From: Thalassotalea sediminis
GTDB taxonomy: Bacteria; Pseudomonadota; Gammaproteobacteria; Enterobacterales; Alteromonadaceae
Assembly (NCBI RefSeq): GCF_030295915.1
Contig: NZ_AP027361.1
Span: 930,001-994,000, forward strand
Length of the DNA: 64,000 bases
Reading direction: 5' to 3'
Shown here: positions 55,039-64,000 of the stretch, in pieces
How the letters are laid out: each line of letters starts with the position of its first letter
Position numbering within the stretch: the first letter of the stretch is position 1
Notes under the pieces: generated by a model
The model's database searches: none
What the model was told of the DNA's origin: nothing
Seen by the model: the letters and a program-made list of their open reading frames with translations, nothing else
Program-made: the position numbers and the translations under genes

Positions 55039-57909
55039 TTAGAAGTTATATTGTAATTTTGCGTAGTAATATTTGCCATTGAAGCCAAATGGCGCAGACC
55101 GACGTGAATATTTGAACACCCCAGAACTCTCTACAATCACATTATTTTCCTCGTCGACAATGGTGCCTGCATGAGAGTTTCCAATTGTATTTTGGTCTGG
55201 CATTTCGTCAAACACGTTATTAACACCAATCACGATTGACAGTGCGGGGGTTATTTTTCGCTCGATGTTGATATCTGTCAGCCACTCAGCACCAAATTTT
55301 TGGCGACTACCATCTGTAATGGTATAAGAGCCATAGCGGTTTATTGCTAAGTTTACTTTCAAATTATCTCTTTGAAAGTTAGCCATGACACTTATACGAT
55401 CTTCAGGTTGCCATTCTTCAATTATGGATATGTCTTGTTGTGAAAACACCTCATTGACTGATAACTTGTGTAATTCACTATTTTTAGGTGAATAAAGTTT
55501 ACTGACCTCGGTATTAGTAACATTTGCAGCAATGATCAGATCTAACTCCCCAACGGTAAGCGACGTATTATAACTAGCAATAAAATCAATGCCTTTAGTT
55601 TTTGTATCAGCCGCATTTAAGAATACTTGCGCTTTATCCACGTGAGCATTTGCAAGAGTTTGTGCTAACGTTGGTGAAAAAGTTGAGGAAAGTTGATTAC
55701 TAATTACAATTCTATCGTCGATATTTATCGCGTAATAATCGATAGTAACAGTTAAATTATCCTTGTCGAATACACCTCCTAAAGAGAGGTTTGTCGACTT
55801 CTCTTCTATTAATGGCGGAATACCTATCGATTTTGCAAGTACGCTATCGTTTCTAAAGGTACCTATTTGCTCAGCAACGAGATGTTGCTCATTTTCCACG
55901 ACAAATTGTGTACTTGTGTTGTTAAAGTACAATTGTTGCATTGAAGGTGCTCTAAAGCCGGTACTAATTGAACCTCGAAAAGAAAGTAGTTGGTTAAGTT
56001 GCCACTTTGCCGCGACTTTGATGTTTGATGTATCTTGAACGCCATCATAATCATCAAACCTCAATGCGCCTGTAAGATCAAATGAAGGAGTGATTTGAGT
56101 TCCTACTTCTGCATATAGTGATAATACATCCCGTTGTTCGTTTACTGTATCTTCAGGTGCTATTCCTGGAAATCCCTGAATCCCTGGTAACGCTTTAACG
56201 AGTCTAACGTATTCAGCATCATTTTTATGATAATCATAATAACTATATTTTTCTCCCGCAGTGACCTGATAATGGTCTTTTCTTAACTCTAATCCTACAG
56301 CAAAGTCAAAATGATCAAATTGTCGCGTTAGGTCGATATTTATGGTTTGTAGTGCTAGTGCTAATCCATAAGCATCAGCATTGCGTGGCACTGTTCTTCT
56401 GATCACGCTTGCGGGCTTTAAATCTTTTATGGAGGCAACAAATGAAGCGTTAATTGCATTTCTTGTTTCGTAATCAATGGTATTTTTACCATAGGAATAA
56501 GAGATGTCATAAAGTAGCTTGTTAAAAGCGGTGCCGTTATAGCCTAATGTAAAAGATTTATCAGTAATGTCAGAGTGGATGATGGGTAGATAACCGTTTT
56601 TAATTGTTGCCTCACCGTCACTTAAAAGAGGGTTAGCTGGTTGGTTGTTGGCTTGTCGAAAAAATGCTGAAGCATTGTTATGCCGTTTAGAAAATATTGC
56701 AAAGCTATAAAGTTTACCTTGACCAAGCGGTACAGCACTATTTAATGCAACAGCAAACTGTTGTGATTTAGGGTCACCGATATTAAATGTTTTTCTATTT
56801 GCGCTTATTTCGCGAGGATCATTGGTTTGGTAAAGACCATCTTTAGTCATTTTACAAGTAGAATATTGGCAAGTACCATGCAGGCCGGAGCGATCAGTGC
56901 TGTTATGATGCATTGTTGTTAAGGTGGTGTTGAGAAACCCTTCGTTGCCGATATCGTGATGATAATTTACGCTCGCTTTAGCTGTTTCCCCATCACTGCG
57001 ACTATACTGGCCAAGTGAAGTTGTAATGTTATTTTTTTGGTTGCCTGATTTTAAAACAATGTTAATTACACCTGCAATTGCGTCAGAGCCATATTGTGCA
57101 GCAGCACCGTCTCGCAAAATTTCTACTCTGTCGATTGCATTCACAGGAATCGCATTGATATCTGCCCCTGTAGCGCCTCTACCAACTGAGGTATTAATAT
57201 GAATGAGGCTGGCGTTATGGCGACGTTTACCGTTAATTAGGATGAGCGTTTGATCGGGGCCTAACCCTCGTAACGTCGCAGGTTTTAATACATCTGTCCC
57301 ATCACTAATTGAAGAACTAGAGAAATTAAAAGAGGGCGCGAGTTTCTGAATCATACGGCCTAATTCTGTTTCCCCAGTTTCTATAAGTGTTCTATTTGTT
57401 AAGATATCTACAGGGATCGATAAATCGTTGATGGTCCTTGAAAAAGTGCGGCTGCCAATGACCGAAATTTTTTCAATGGACAGAGGTTGTTGCTCTTCTG
57501 TTGTTTGGACACGTTTGCTTTTCGTTATATTAGCTTGATGAATATCATCGTTTAATCGTGTGATTACACTGATTTCTCCTTTTTCTGTAACCTTTGCACC
57601 TAATCCTGTCTCTCGTAACATGATCCTTAACGCTTGTTGTTGGGTGTAATAGCCTTGTACAGCATTTGTTGTGCGAGATTTCGTAAGCTCGTATGAATAC
57701 AGTAATGTTTGTTGTGTTTGTTGTCCAAACTGGCTCAGTGCTTGATCAGCACTTTGCGCTGGAATATTAAATAAATATAGCTCTGCTGATTGTGCATTAC
57801 ATAAAAGCGGAAATATAAACCAAGCGGATATTACTAGCGAATGCAGCCTAATTAACAGTTGTGAACGAACTGTTTTTTTCTCTTTACGTGTTATTTGAGA
57901 AAACAGCAT
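55039..57909 (-). CDS. TonB-dependent receptor with STN signalling domain
   Basis: The 956-residue precursor has a signal peptide (to about residue 40, CNAQ), an STN (secretin/TonB N-terminal) domain (about 42-117; LYLFNIPAQSADQALSQFGQQTQQTLLYSYEL and RIMLRETGLGAKVTEKGEISVITR), a TonB-box-like segment (EKISVIGSR), a plug with TLRGLGPDQTLILINGKRRHNASLIHIN and DRVEILRDGAAAQYGSDAIAGVINIVLK, and a barrel ending in YAKLQYNF. STN receptors signal ligand binding to a FecR-type anti-sigma factor. Such a gene lies 94 bp upstream, but no ECF sigma gene is adjacent. Ligand unknown. Confidence 0.93.
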   Translation of the reverse strand: MLFSQITRKEKKTVRSQLLIRLHSLVISAWFIFPLLCNAQSAELYLFNIPAQSADQALSQFGQQTQQTLLYSYELTKSRTTNAVQGYYTQQQALRIMLRETGLGAKVTEKGEISVITRLNDDIHQANITKSKRVQTTEEQQPLSIEKISVIGSRTFSRTINDLSIPVDILTNRTLIETGETELGRMIQKLAPSFNFSSSSISDGTDVLKPATLRGLGPDQTLILINGKRRHNASLIHINTSVGRGATGADINAIPVNAIDRVEILRDGAAAQYGSDAIAGVINIVLKSGNQKNNITTSLGQYSRSDGETAKASVNYHHDIGNEGFLNTTLTTMHHNSTDRSGLHGTCQYSTCKMTKDGLYQTNDPREISANRKTFNIGDPKSQQFAVALNSAVPLGQGKLYSFAIFSKRHNNASAFFRQANNQPANPLLSDGEATIKNGYLPIIHSDITDKSFTLGYNGTAFNKLLYDISYSYGKNTIDYETRNAINASFVASIKDLKPASVIRRTVPRNADAYGLALALQTINIDLTRQFDHFDFAVGLELRKDHYQVTAGEKYSYYDYHKNDAEYVRLVKALPGIQGFPGIAPEDTVNEQRDVLSLYAEVGTQITPSFDLTGALRFDDYDGVQDTSNIKVAAKWQLNQLLSFRGSISTGFRAPSMQQLYFNNTSTQFVVENEQHLVAEQIGTFRNDSVLAKSIGIPPLIEEKSTNLSLGGVFDKDNLTVTIDYYAINIDDRIVISNQLSSTFSPTLAQTLANAHVDKAQVFLNAADTKTKGIDFIASYNTSLTVGELDLIIAANVTNTEVSKLYSPKNSELHKLSVNEVFSQQDISIIEEWQPEDRISVMANFQRDNLKVNLAINRYGSYTITDGSRQKFGAEWLTDINIERKITPALSIVIGVNNVFDEMPDQNTIGNSHAGTIVDEENNVIVESSGVFKYSRRSAPFGFNGKYYYAKLQYNF

Positions 57910-58003
57910 AAAAGGTTCGCTTTGTTATCCAGTTTATAAAAGGTTAATTTGATGGGTATAGTACGATGATTTGATGCGAATGAAAATCACGAAGTTTTTT
58001 AGA

Positions 58004-59026
58004 TTAGTGTCGTGATAATTGCACGGAGTTGGTTGCATTGTATTTATAACTGACATTGAAGCTATGTGCTAGTGATGATAACAATGCGTCAATATCACCC
58101 GTATTATAGGTGCCAGAAATTTCAATGTTGGCAATATCGCTTGAAAGTATTTCAAATTGAATATCGGTATAACGGCTAACTTCTTGAAGTACGTTAAATA
58201 ACGATTCACCATCAAAAATTAGCATACCTTGTTGCCATGATAATGTTTTAGCGAGTTCATTAGCCGTTAGTGTGGTTACTCGCTGATTAACTGCATTTTC
58301 AACGTGTGCTTTTTCTGAAGCCGTAATAATGTCTCGGGAGTTGATTTTTTGTTGTTCATTTAACATGCGTTGTTTAAGTTGCTCATTTGCGATAAATGCG
58401 TCACTTATTAACACTGAACCTTCGGTAACAATTAACTCCATATCGGCTTCATTGCTTTTTTCAACATTAAAAATAGTACCTAAAGCAGTAAATGCTTTTT
58501 TACCTGCAATGACAGTGAATGGCTTGTCCGCATTTTTAACAACATCGAATTGACCTTCACCATAAACAAGGTCTACTTTTCTCGCTTTGTTTGAGTAATT
58601 AACGTTTAATTTACTATTAGAGTTCAGTAATACTGTACTACCGTCAGGTAAGGTGAACTGGCGAGATTCTCCTACATTCGTCGTATAAACGTGAACAGCT
58701 GGCGAGCTATTGAGTTGTTGGATCCATTGATAAGACGCATAAGCTGCTGAAATAGCAATCGTTAATAATAGCAGTACAGGAATAATAACCGTTGATGACC
58801 ACAATGTAGGCTTATTTTCTAACGGAAAAACACCATTTAGTTCTTCAAGTTGAGCGATATTATCGAAAAAGCTAGCAAACTTATAAATTGCTTTATGGTG
58901 CGCTGGATCTTGATTAATCCATGCAATGAGCTGAGGTTTTTCTTCATCGGTTAAGCCTCGATTCAAACGGCTAATCCAAGCGCTAGCTTGCAAGCGAATA
59001 GGATCGTGTACTGAATGAGTTGGCAT
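58004..59026 (-). CDS. FecR-family anti-sigma factor
   Basis: The 340-residue protein has a cytoplasmic N-terminal DUF4880-type segment (ASAWISRLNRGLTDEEKPQLIAWINQDPAHHKAIYKFAS, about 14-52), one membrane helix (VIIPVLLLLTIAISAAYASYQW, about 79-100), the FecR domain (about 115-235; FTLPDGSTVLLNSNSKLNV, GEGQFDVVKNADKPFTVIAGKKAFTALGTIFNV) and a C-terminal STN-like domain (about 270-338). FecR proteins inhibit or activate ECF sigma factors on a signal from an STN-type receptor. Upstream, 59027-59214 carries only promoter space, so the sigma factor gene is elsewhere or lost. Confidence 0.9.
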   Translation of the reverse strand: MPTHSVHDPIRLQASAWISRLNRGLTDEEKPQLIAWINQDPAHHKAIYKFASFFDNIAQLEELNGVFPLENKPTLWSSTVIIPVLLLLTIAISAAYASYQWIQQLNSSPAVHVYTTNVGESRQFTLPDGSTVLLNSNSKLNVNYSNKARKVDLVYGEGQFDVVKNADKPFTVIAGKKAFTALGTIFNVEKSNEADMELIVTEGSVLISDAFIANEQLKQRMLNEQQKINSRDIITASEKAHVENAVNQRVTTLTANELAKTLSWQQGMLIFDGESLFNVLQEVSRYTDIQFEILSSDIANIEISGTYNTGDIDALLSSLAHSFNVSYKYNATNSVQLSRH

Positions 59027-59214
59027 CGCGCTGATTCTTCCTTAAAGTAGCTCGTTGTCTGCTTATAAATAACCTACTTATCATTTAAATAAGGTTACTC
59101 ATACGTTATGTAACTAAATATAGTATACAATTTTATATGTTGGTATTTTCACCTAATTTTATTTACTTGGCAACCAAAATTGAGCAAATGTTCAATTTGC
59201 ATGAATGTGTTTGG

Positions 59215-60450
59215 CTACTTCTTAGCACGTTTACCTTGTTTTTTGGCTTTAGCTTTCTTCTGTGCAGCCGACTTTTTCACTTTAGGCTTTTTCATGGCAA
59301 CACGCGCCTCTTTGTGTTTAGGTCTTAACGACTCAATAATACGCCTCGCTAATCGTTCACCCATATAACGCTCTATTTTGGCAACATTTGCCATATCATG
59401 GGCTTCGGTAAGTGATATAGCCGTACCTTTATTACCGGCACGACCTGTTCTTCCTATTCTATGCAAATAAATGTCGGCTTTGCGTGGCATGTCAAAGTTA
59501 ATAACATGCGATATGTCGTCAATGTCTAGCCCTCGTGCTGCTACATCTGTTGCGATTAATACGTTTACTTTACCATCACGAACGCGTTCAACAGCACTGT
59601 TTCTTTTATCTTGTGGCATTTTTCCTTCAAGCCAAGCACAAGGAATTTCAGAGGAGTAAAGCTTTCCTGATAAATATTGTACGGTTTCTCTTTTGTTAGC
59701 AAAGACAACTGCTCTAGTTACGTCCTCTTGTTTGAGCGTGTTAATGAGTAACGCTAACTTATGGTCTTTATCGTCTGCAAGGTGAATCCATTGATGAATT
59801 TTGCCTTTTTCTTTTCGTGACGGTGATGCTTCAAGGTACACTGGTTCATTGAGGATATCTTTTGAAAATTTAACAACACCTGAACCTTCTAGCGTAGCGG
59901 AAAATAGCATTGTTTGTTTACGCCAACGTGCTTCCCCGACGATACGGTTTATTGTTTCTGAAAACCCCATATCTAACATACGATCAGCTTCATCGAGGAT
60001 TAGAATTTCTATTTCTCGTGCGTCGAATTGTTCTGTTTCAATGTACTCTAATAATCTGCCAGGAGTTGCAACGAGCATATCCGTTGTTGACGTTAAAATT
60101 TCTTTATGGCTACCATAATTAACGCCACCAGTAATTACACCCGTTTTTATATTGGTTTGCGTGGTTAACTTTTCACTTTGTTCACTAATTTGTAAGGCAA
60201 GCTCTCGTGTTGGCGTTAAAATAAGTACACGAGGAAAACCAGGTTTAGTTCTGGGGTAATCGAGTAAGTGTTGAGCGGCAGGCAATAAAAACGCGGCGGT
60301 TTTTCCTGTGCCTGTAGGTGCCGATGCTAACACATCTTTACCTGCCATTGCTTCTGGAATAACGAGAGATTGAATAGAAGTAGGCTTCTTATAACCAGCC
60401 TCTTTTATGCCGGCTAGGAGGGCTGAATCAAGTTCAAATTGCTCAAACAT
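59215..60450 (-). CDS. srmB: DEAD-box RNA helicase SrmB
   Basis: SrmB aids early 50S ribosomal subunit assembly by unwinding rRNA. The 411-residue protein has all core motifs: Q-motif region PTSIQSLVIP, ASAPTGTGKTAAF (Walker A), PTRELA, TPGRL, DEAD (LDEADRMLD), SAT, RGLDI and HRIGRTGR. The tail (about 375-411) is lysine-rich. Length fits (E. coli 444). A weak inverted repeat (59177-59183 / 59192-59198) lies after the stop. It is read away from the FecR gene. Confidence 0.95.
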   Translation of the reverse strand: MFEQFELDSALLAGIKEAGYKKPTSIQSLVIPEAMAGKDVLASAPTGTGKTAAFLLPAAQHLLDYPRTKPGFPRVLILTPTRELALQISEQSEKLTTQTNIKTGVITGGVNYGSHKEILTSTTDMLVATPGRLLEYIETEQFDAREIEILILDEADRMLDMGFSETINRIVGEARWRKQTMLFSATLEGSGVVKFSKDILNEPVYLEASPSRKEKGKIHQWIHLADDKDHKLALLINTLKQEDVTRAVVFANKRETVQYLSGKLYSSEIPCAWLEGKMPQDKRNSAVERVRDGKVNVLIATDVAARGLDIDDISHVINFDMPRKADIYLHRIGRTGRAGNKGTAISLTEAHDMANVAKIERYMGERLARRIIESLRPKHKEARVAMKKPKVKKSAAQKKAKAKKQGKRAKK

Positions 60451-60557
60451 ACTTACTGCTTTGGATTAATGATTAAAAACTGGCGCTAATTATAGTGTTT
60501 TTCAGCCAAATTAGCTAAAGCTATTTGGCGATAATATGAAGCTGCTTGCGTGTGAAG

Positions 60558-61082
60558 CTAATGTTGTAGGATGTCGTTAATTTCATTATTTAATTGCTTG
60601 CACCATTGCGTAATTCTATCGTCAGATAAGTCATATTGATTGTCTTCATCTAACGCTAGGCCAACAAAGTGCTTTTGGTCGCTAGTAAGGGCTTTAGAGG
60701 CGGCAAATTCATAGCCTTCGTTTGGCCATTGACCAATTATAAACCCACCTTGTGCTACAACTTGTTCATGTAGTAAACCTAGCGCATCTTGAAACCAGTC
60801 AGTATAACCAATCTGATCACCCATGCCATACAAAGCAACAATTTTTCCTTCTAAATCGAGCGTACTAATGTCGTCCCATTGACTCTCCCAGTCTTCTTGA
60901 ATTTCACCGTAATCCCAAGTTGAAATGCCAAAAATTAATACATCAAATGCTAAACATTCCTGTAAAGAAACATCTTTCAAGTTAAACAGCGTTATGGTGC
61001 CTTGTGGGAATTGTGCTTGAATTTTTTCTGCTGCAATCTCGGTATAACAAGTGGTTGAACCGTAAAAAAGACCTATTTTCAT
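60558..61082 (-). CDS. fldB: flavodoxin FldB
   Basis: The ATG at 61082 starts MKIGLFYGSTTCYTEIAAEKI, the FMN-phosphate loop at the start of the flavodoxin fold; an ATG at 61184 would add 34 residues that do not belong. The resulting 174 residues match E. coli FldB (173). Other signatures: GISTWDYGEIQEDWESQWDDI (about 51-71), VALYGMGDQIGYTDWFQDALG (about 83-103), WPNEGYEF and LALDEDNQYDLSDDRI. It carries electrons in the cytoplasm. In E. coli the order is fldB-xerD-dsbC-recJ; here xerD is absent. Confidence 0.93.
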   Translation of the reverse strand: MKIGLFYGSTTCYTEIAAEKIQAQFPQGTITLFNLKDVSLQECLAFDVLIFGISTWDYGEIQEDWESQWDDISTLDLEGKIVALYGMGDQIGYTDWFQDALGLLHEQVVAQGGFIIGQWPNEGYEFAASKALTSDQKHFVGLALDEDNQYDLSDDRITQWCKQLNNEINDILQH

Positions 61083-61445
61083 TACAATATAGCATGCCGT
61101 AATTAAGTAAAAACAATGAATCGGCGCAAGTTTATCAGATGCAAGTGGTAACTTTCTAGCAAGACAAGAAAGTTTCTGAATCAAAAGCAGGTCTCATATA
61201 TATACTCTGCAAAACTTAACGCGTTTAAGTCATTGTTTTGAGTCTTAAGGTTTGTTGTTCTTTCTTTGTGACCCTTTATTGTTTAGAACTATGTCCTTAA
61301 AGGACATCATGATTAACGTATATTAGGTGGTAACGCTAATACAACAAAGACTAATCTGCTGTGATGGTAATTAGCGATTATTAGTTTATTTCGGTAATTT
61401 GCTAATGGTACACTGTGTAAAGTGAATAGATAATTAGGTAGTTAC
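61083..61445. other. 363-bp intergenic region between fldB and dsbC
   Basis: This divergent gap has no gene I can support. It holds a 17-bp palindrome ATGTCCTTAAAGGACAT (61291-61307) and, at 61321-61341, a TATTAG...CTAATA inverted repeat that contains ATTAGGTGGTAACG, the same 14 bases as in the large inverted repeat at 626-680. The dsbC promoter should lie in 61350-61440. No XerD remnant is seen. Confidence 0.7.
61291..61307. promoter_or_regulatory. 17-bp palindrome ATGTCCTTAAAGGACAT
   Basis: Perfect 8-bp arms around one A, 139 bp upstream of dsbC and 209 bp upstream of fldB. Shape fits a dimeric regulator site; the regulator is unknown. Confidence 0.45.
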
Positions 61446-62207
61446 ATGTTTTCAAAACGAGTATTTTCGACGGTTTTTTTATGTATGCTTGTTGCCATTT
61501 CTGGTTTTGTTGGCGCGAAAGAACAGCAAGCGAATAGTAATAATAATTTATCAGAAAAGTTAAGTAAGCTTATTGGTTTAGAGGTGCAATCAATTACACC
61601 AACACCTGTTGATAATTTAATTGAAGTATTAACAGATCAAGGATTGTTTTATGCCAGTGCAGATGGACAATATTTGATTCATGGGAAGTTATATGGTCTT
61701 GGCGAAAACGTCGTCAATTACACCGAACAATCCTTATCGAAGGTGCGTGTTGAAGGGTTGGCTCGATTTAAGGATGATATGATTATTTATCCAGCAAAAG
61801 ATGAAAAGCATGTCGTCACTATTTTTACTGACATTACTTGTGGATATTGTCGCCAACTGCATCAGCAAATGGATGAATATAATAAGTTAGGCATAACCAT
61901 TCGTTATTTACCCTATCCTAGAGCAGGCATTACCGATCGATTTGGTAACTTATCTCAAGGCTTTAAAGATTTACGTTCAATATGGTGTCATGAAGACCCA
62001 GCAAGTGCTTTAACAAAAGCTAAAGCAGGCTCAAATGTTGCCCATCGCATTTGTGAAAAGCCGATAGCAGAAGAGTTTGAATTTGCGCGTAAAGTGGGGG
62101 TCAGTGCAACGCCTGCCATTATTTTCGACAACGGCATGATGATCCCAGGCTATCAAAAGCCTCAAGCATTAATTAAAGTATTAGATAGCTTGAAATCTGA
62201 AAGTTAA
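61446..62207 (+). CDS. dsbC: thiol:disulfide interchange protein DsbC
   Basis: DsbC isomerises wrong disulfides in the periplasm and is kept reduced by DsbD. The 253-residue precursor has a signal peptide (to about residue 25, VGAKE), an N-terminal dimerisation domain (about 30-95), a linker, and a thioredoxin-like domain with the CGYC active site (TDITCGYCRQLHQQM, about 129-143). A second cysteine pair (WCHEDP and HRICEKP) matches the structural disulfide of E. coli DsbC. The cis-Pro is in ATPAI. recJ starts 15 nt later, as in E. coli. Confidence 0.96.
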   Translation: MFSKRVFSTVFLCMLVAISGFVGAKEQQANSNNNLSEKLSKLIGLEVQSITPTPVDNLIEVLTDQGLFYASADGQYLIHGKLYGLGENVVNYTEQSLSKVRVEGLARFKDDMIIYPAKDEKHVVTIFTDITCGYCRQLHQQMDEYNKLGITIRYLPYPRAGITDRFGNLSQGFKDLRSIWCHEDPASALTKAKAGSNVAHRICEKPIAEEFEFARKVGVSATPAIIFDNGMMIPGYQKPQALIKVLDSLKSES

Positions 62208-62222
62208 ACAGTAAATAAAATT

Positions 62223-63959
62223 ATGCCGCAACAAATGACTATTACGAGAAGAGCTGTTGTTGATGACAGCTTTTTGCCTGATTCGCTGCATCCGATTATA
62301 CGGCAAATTTACGCTAGTAGAGGTATTTCTGATGCGGAAGAACTTGCCCTTAACCTTAACAAGTTAATTGATATAAATCGTTTGTTAGGTATAGAGCAAG
62401 CTTGTGAGGTACTGCATCAAGCGATTGTTGAACAGGTGCCCATTATTATTGTTGGAGATTTTGATGCTGATGGTGCAACAAGTACCGCATTAATGATGCA
62501 AGCTCTTACATGGTTGGGTAGTCAACATCATGATTTTTTGGTTCCTAATCGTTTTGAATATGGTTATGGATTAACACCTGAAATTGTAGATCTTGCACAT
62601 CTACAACAGGCTAAATTACTTATTACGGTTGATAGTGGTATTAGTTGTATTAAAGGTGTCGCTCACGCGAAAGCACTTGGTATGAAGGTGATCGTTACTG
62701 ATCATCATTTGCCAGGCCATTCACTGCCTGATGCTGACGCGATAGTAAACCCTAACCAACCTGGCTGTAGTTTTCCGAGTAAATCGTTAGCAGGTGTTGG
62801 TGTCGCATTTTATTTTATGTTGTTTATGCGCAAATATTTACGTGAGTTAAATTGGTTTGCCGAACGGGGTTTAGCAGAACCTAATTTTGCAAGATTATTA
62901 GATTTAGTCGCGTTAGGTACGGTAGCTGATGTTGTCTCGTTGGATAATAATAATCGTATTCTGGTTGAGCAAGGGTTGAAAAGAATTAGAGCGGGGCATA
63001 CCCGACCAGGTATCCAAGCACTCATTGAGGTCGCCAATAAAAATCAACACCAATTAGTAGCAAGTGATTTTGGCTTTGCGCTTGGACCTCGTATAAATGC
63101 AGCTGGCAGGCTTGATGACATGGCATTTGGTATTAATTGTTTATTAGCACCGGATATTATATCGGCCCGATCTATGGCGGTTGAATTAGATGCGCTAAAT
63201 AAATCGAGAAGGGAAATTGAACAAGGCATGCAACAAGAAGCCGAGCACATCTTGCAGCAACTAGATTTTGCTCAAGATAACGTGCCTTATGCTTTTGCGT
63301 TATTTCACCCGGAATGGCACCAAGGTGTAATAGGGATTGTAGCCGGACGTATTAAGGAAAAGTATTACCGTCCAACAATCGTGTTTGCTATGAATGATGT
63401 TGGTGATGAATTGAAAGGATCAGCGCGTTCAATTGCAGGCCTACATATCAGGGATTTACTCGAATATATTGATAGTCAGCACCCTGAACTTATTCTTAAA
63501 TTTGGTGGCCATGCTATGGCTGCCGGGTTGAGTATCAAAAAAGAGCATTTTAGCAAGTTTCAAACAGTATTTCAGTTAACAGCAGAGCAATGGTTATCTG
63601 CAGAAAAACTCCAAGGCTTATTAATGACTGATGGCGAGCTGCCTGTTACGTTAATTTCACTTTCTTTTGCGGAACTTTTACGTGAAAGTGGACCGTGGGG
63701 GCAAGCATTTCCTGAGCCTGTTTTTGAAGGCATCTTTAAGATTGAACAACAACGTATTGTAGGCGATAAACATTTAAAGTTAGTGTTATCTCAAGAACAA
63801 CACATGTTTGATGCAATCGCTTTCAATGTTGACGTTAAGTGTTGGCCTAATGCAATGGCAAAACAAGTAAAAATTGCTTATAAACTGGATATAAACGAGT
63901 TTCGAGGCCAGCGAAATGTTCAGTTACTTGTCGAGCAACTTGATACTATCACGCCTTAA
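62223..63959 (+). CDS. recJ: single-stranded-DNA-specific exonuclease RecJ
   Basis: RecJ degrades single-stranded DNA 5' to 3' in recombination and mismatch repair. The 578-residue protein (E. coli 577) has the DHH-family motifs VGDFDADGATSTALM (about 78-92), TVDSGIS, VTDHHLPG (about 159-166), VALGTVADVVSL and GPRINAAGRLDDM, and the DHHA1 domain with KFGGHAMAAGLSIKKE. All metal-binding Asp and His motifs are visible. It follows dsbC by 15 nt. In E. coli prfB comes next; the window ends before it. Confidence 0.97.
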   Translation: MPQQMTITRRAVVDDSFLPDSLHPIIRQIYASRGISDAEELALNLNKLIDINRLLGIEQACEVLHQAIVEQVPIIIVGDFDADGATSTALMMQALTWLGSQHHDFLVPNRFEYGYGLTPEIVDLAHLQQAKLLITVDSGISCIKGVAHAKALGMKVIVTDHHLPGHSLPDADAIVNPNQPGCSFPSKSLAGVGVAFYFMLFMRKYLRELNWFAERGLAEPNFARLLDLVALGTVADVVSLDNNNRILVEQGLKRIRAGHTRPGIQALIEVANKNQHQLVASDFGFALGPRINAAGRLDDMAFGINCLLAPDIISARSMAVELDALNKSRREIEQGMQQEAEHILQQLDFAQDNVPYAFALFHPEWHQGVIGIVAGRIKEKYYRPTIVFAMNDVGDELKGSARSIAGLHIRDLLEYIDSQHPELILKFGGHAMAAGLSIKKEHFSKFQTVFQLTAEQWLSAEKLQGLLMTDGELPVTLISLSFAELLRESGPWGQAFPEPVFEGIFKIEQQRIVGDKHLKLVLSQEQHMFDAIAFNVDVKCWPNAMAKQVKIAYKLDINEFRGQRNVQLLVEQLDTITP

Positions 63960-63960
63960 A

Positions 63961-63995
63961 AAATAAACAGATAAAACCACCGCAGGCGTTTATTT
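63961..63995 (+). terminator. possible hairpin after recJ
   Basis: AAATAAAC (63961-63968) and GTTTATTT (63988-63995) could pair across a 19-nt loop right after the recJ stop. The window ends within 5 nt, so its role cannot be judged. Confidence 0.3.
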
Positions 63996-64000
63996 GCCCC

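Noticed and set aside
59137-59368. Small plus-strand frames before and over the srmB 3' end
   Set aside because: Mostly antisense to the lysine-rich SrmB tail; Phe/Leu-rich translation is a typical mirror of Lys codons.

Overview
The window is a 64-kb stretch of an AT-rich gammaproteobacterial chromosome. Gene content and order are typical of marine Alteromonadales. Several gene strings match the enteric chromosome: ygiM-ygiF-glnE-hldE, tolC/nudF-yqiB-cpdA-yqiA-parE, talB/yaaA and fldB-dsbC-recJ. TonB-dependent receptors, a TPR-sulfotransferase and many cyclic-di-GMP proteins point to Colwelliaceae (Thalassotalea/Colwellia-like); that assignment is inference. I saw no rRNA, tRNA, CRISPR array, phage or insertion sequence.

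Layout. 1-617: start of an HD-GYP phosphodiesterase that runs off the left edge. 699-5717: leuABCD on the minus strand with a leucine-rich leader peptide, an attenuator and a good promoter. 5768-10556: surface-polymer cluster with two CDP-glycerol-type glycerophosphotransferases, two TagD-like cytidylyltransferases and a Wzi-type outer-membrane protein. 10643-13807: ygiM, divergent ygiF, and an L,D-transpeptidase. 13837-20490: a minus-strand membrane-stress island in two operons. The first encodes DUF2170, PspA-like, DUF2491, a tandem ribbon-helix-helix protein, a K+ channel and an Lpp-like lipoprotein. The second encodes a lipoprotein, DUF350 and a membrane aminopropyltransferase. 20602-26656: glnE, a TcpQ-like protein, an LpxL-type acyltransferase and hldE. 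26707-33275: TPR-sulfotransferase, TonB receptor and BCCT transporter. 33373-39249: tolC and the nudF-to-parE operon. 39327-52119: signalling block (MHYT hybrid kinase, HD-GYP regulator, cutC, cupin, VOC protein, two diguanylate cyclases, parC, EAL protein). 52106-54986: a gene apparently starting at ATT, a DUF3545 gene, talB and yaaA. 55039-59026: FecR and an STN-type TonB receptor. 59215-63959: srmB, fldB, dsbC and recJ.

The most interesting part is the 13.8-20.5 kb island. Its two operons share a 13-bp palindrome (GACATAATATGTC or its complement) overlapping each promoter's -35 box, with a second copy near the start point of the PspA operon. The island also encodes a small tandem ribbon-helix-helix protein, the obvious candidate to bind these sites. 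It resembles the E. coli yjfIJKLM region but carries a membrane-anchored aminopropyltransferase and a K+ channel, and lacks the ATP-grasp yjfC gene. It sits between ygiF and glnE, which are neighbours in E. coli.

Other points of note: a DUF6942-like gene whose only well-placed start is ATT behind a perfect Shine-Dalgarno; a teichoic-acid-like polymer cluster in a Gram-negative; an MHYT kinase / HD-GYP / CutC operon suggesting copper sensing linked to c-di-GMP; and a perfect 23-bp inverted repeat just before the HD-GYP start codon, part of whose arm recurs upstream of dsbC.
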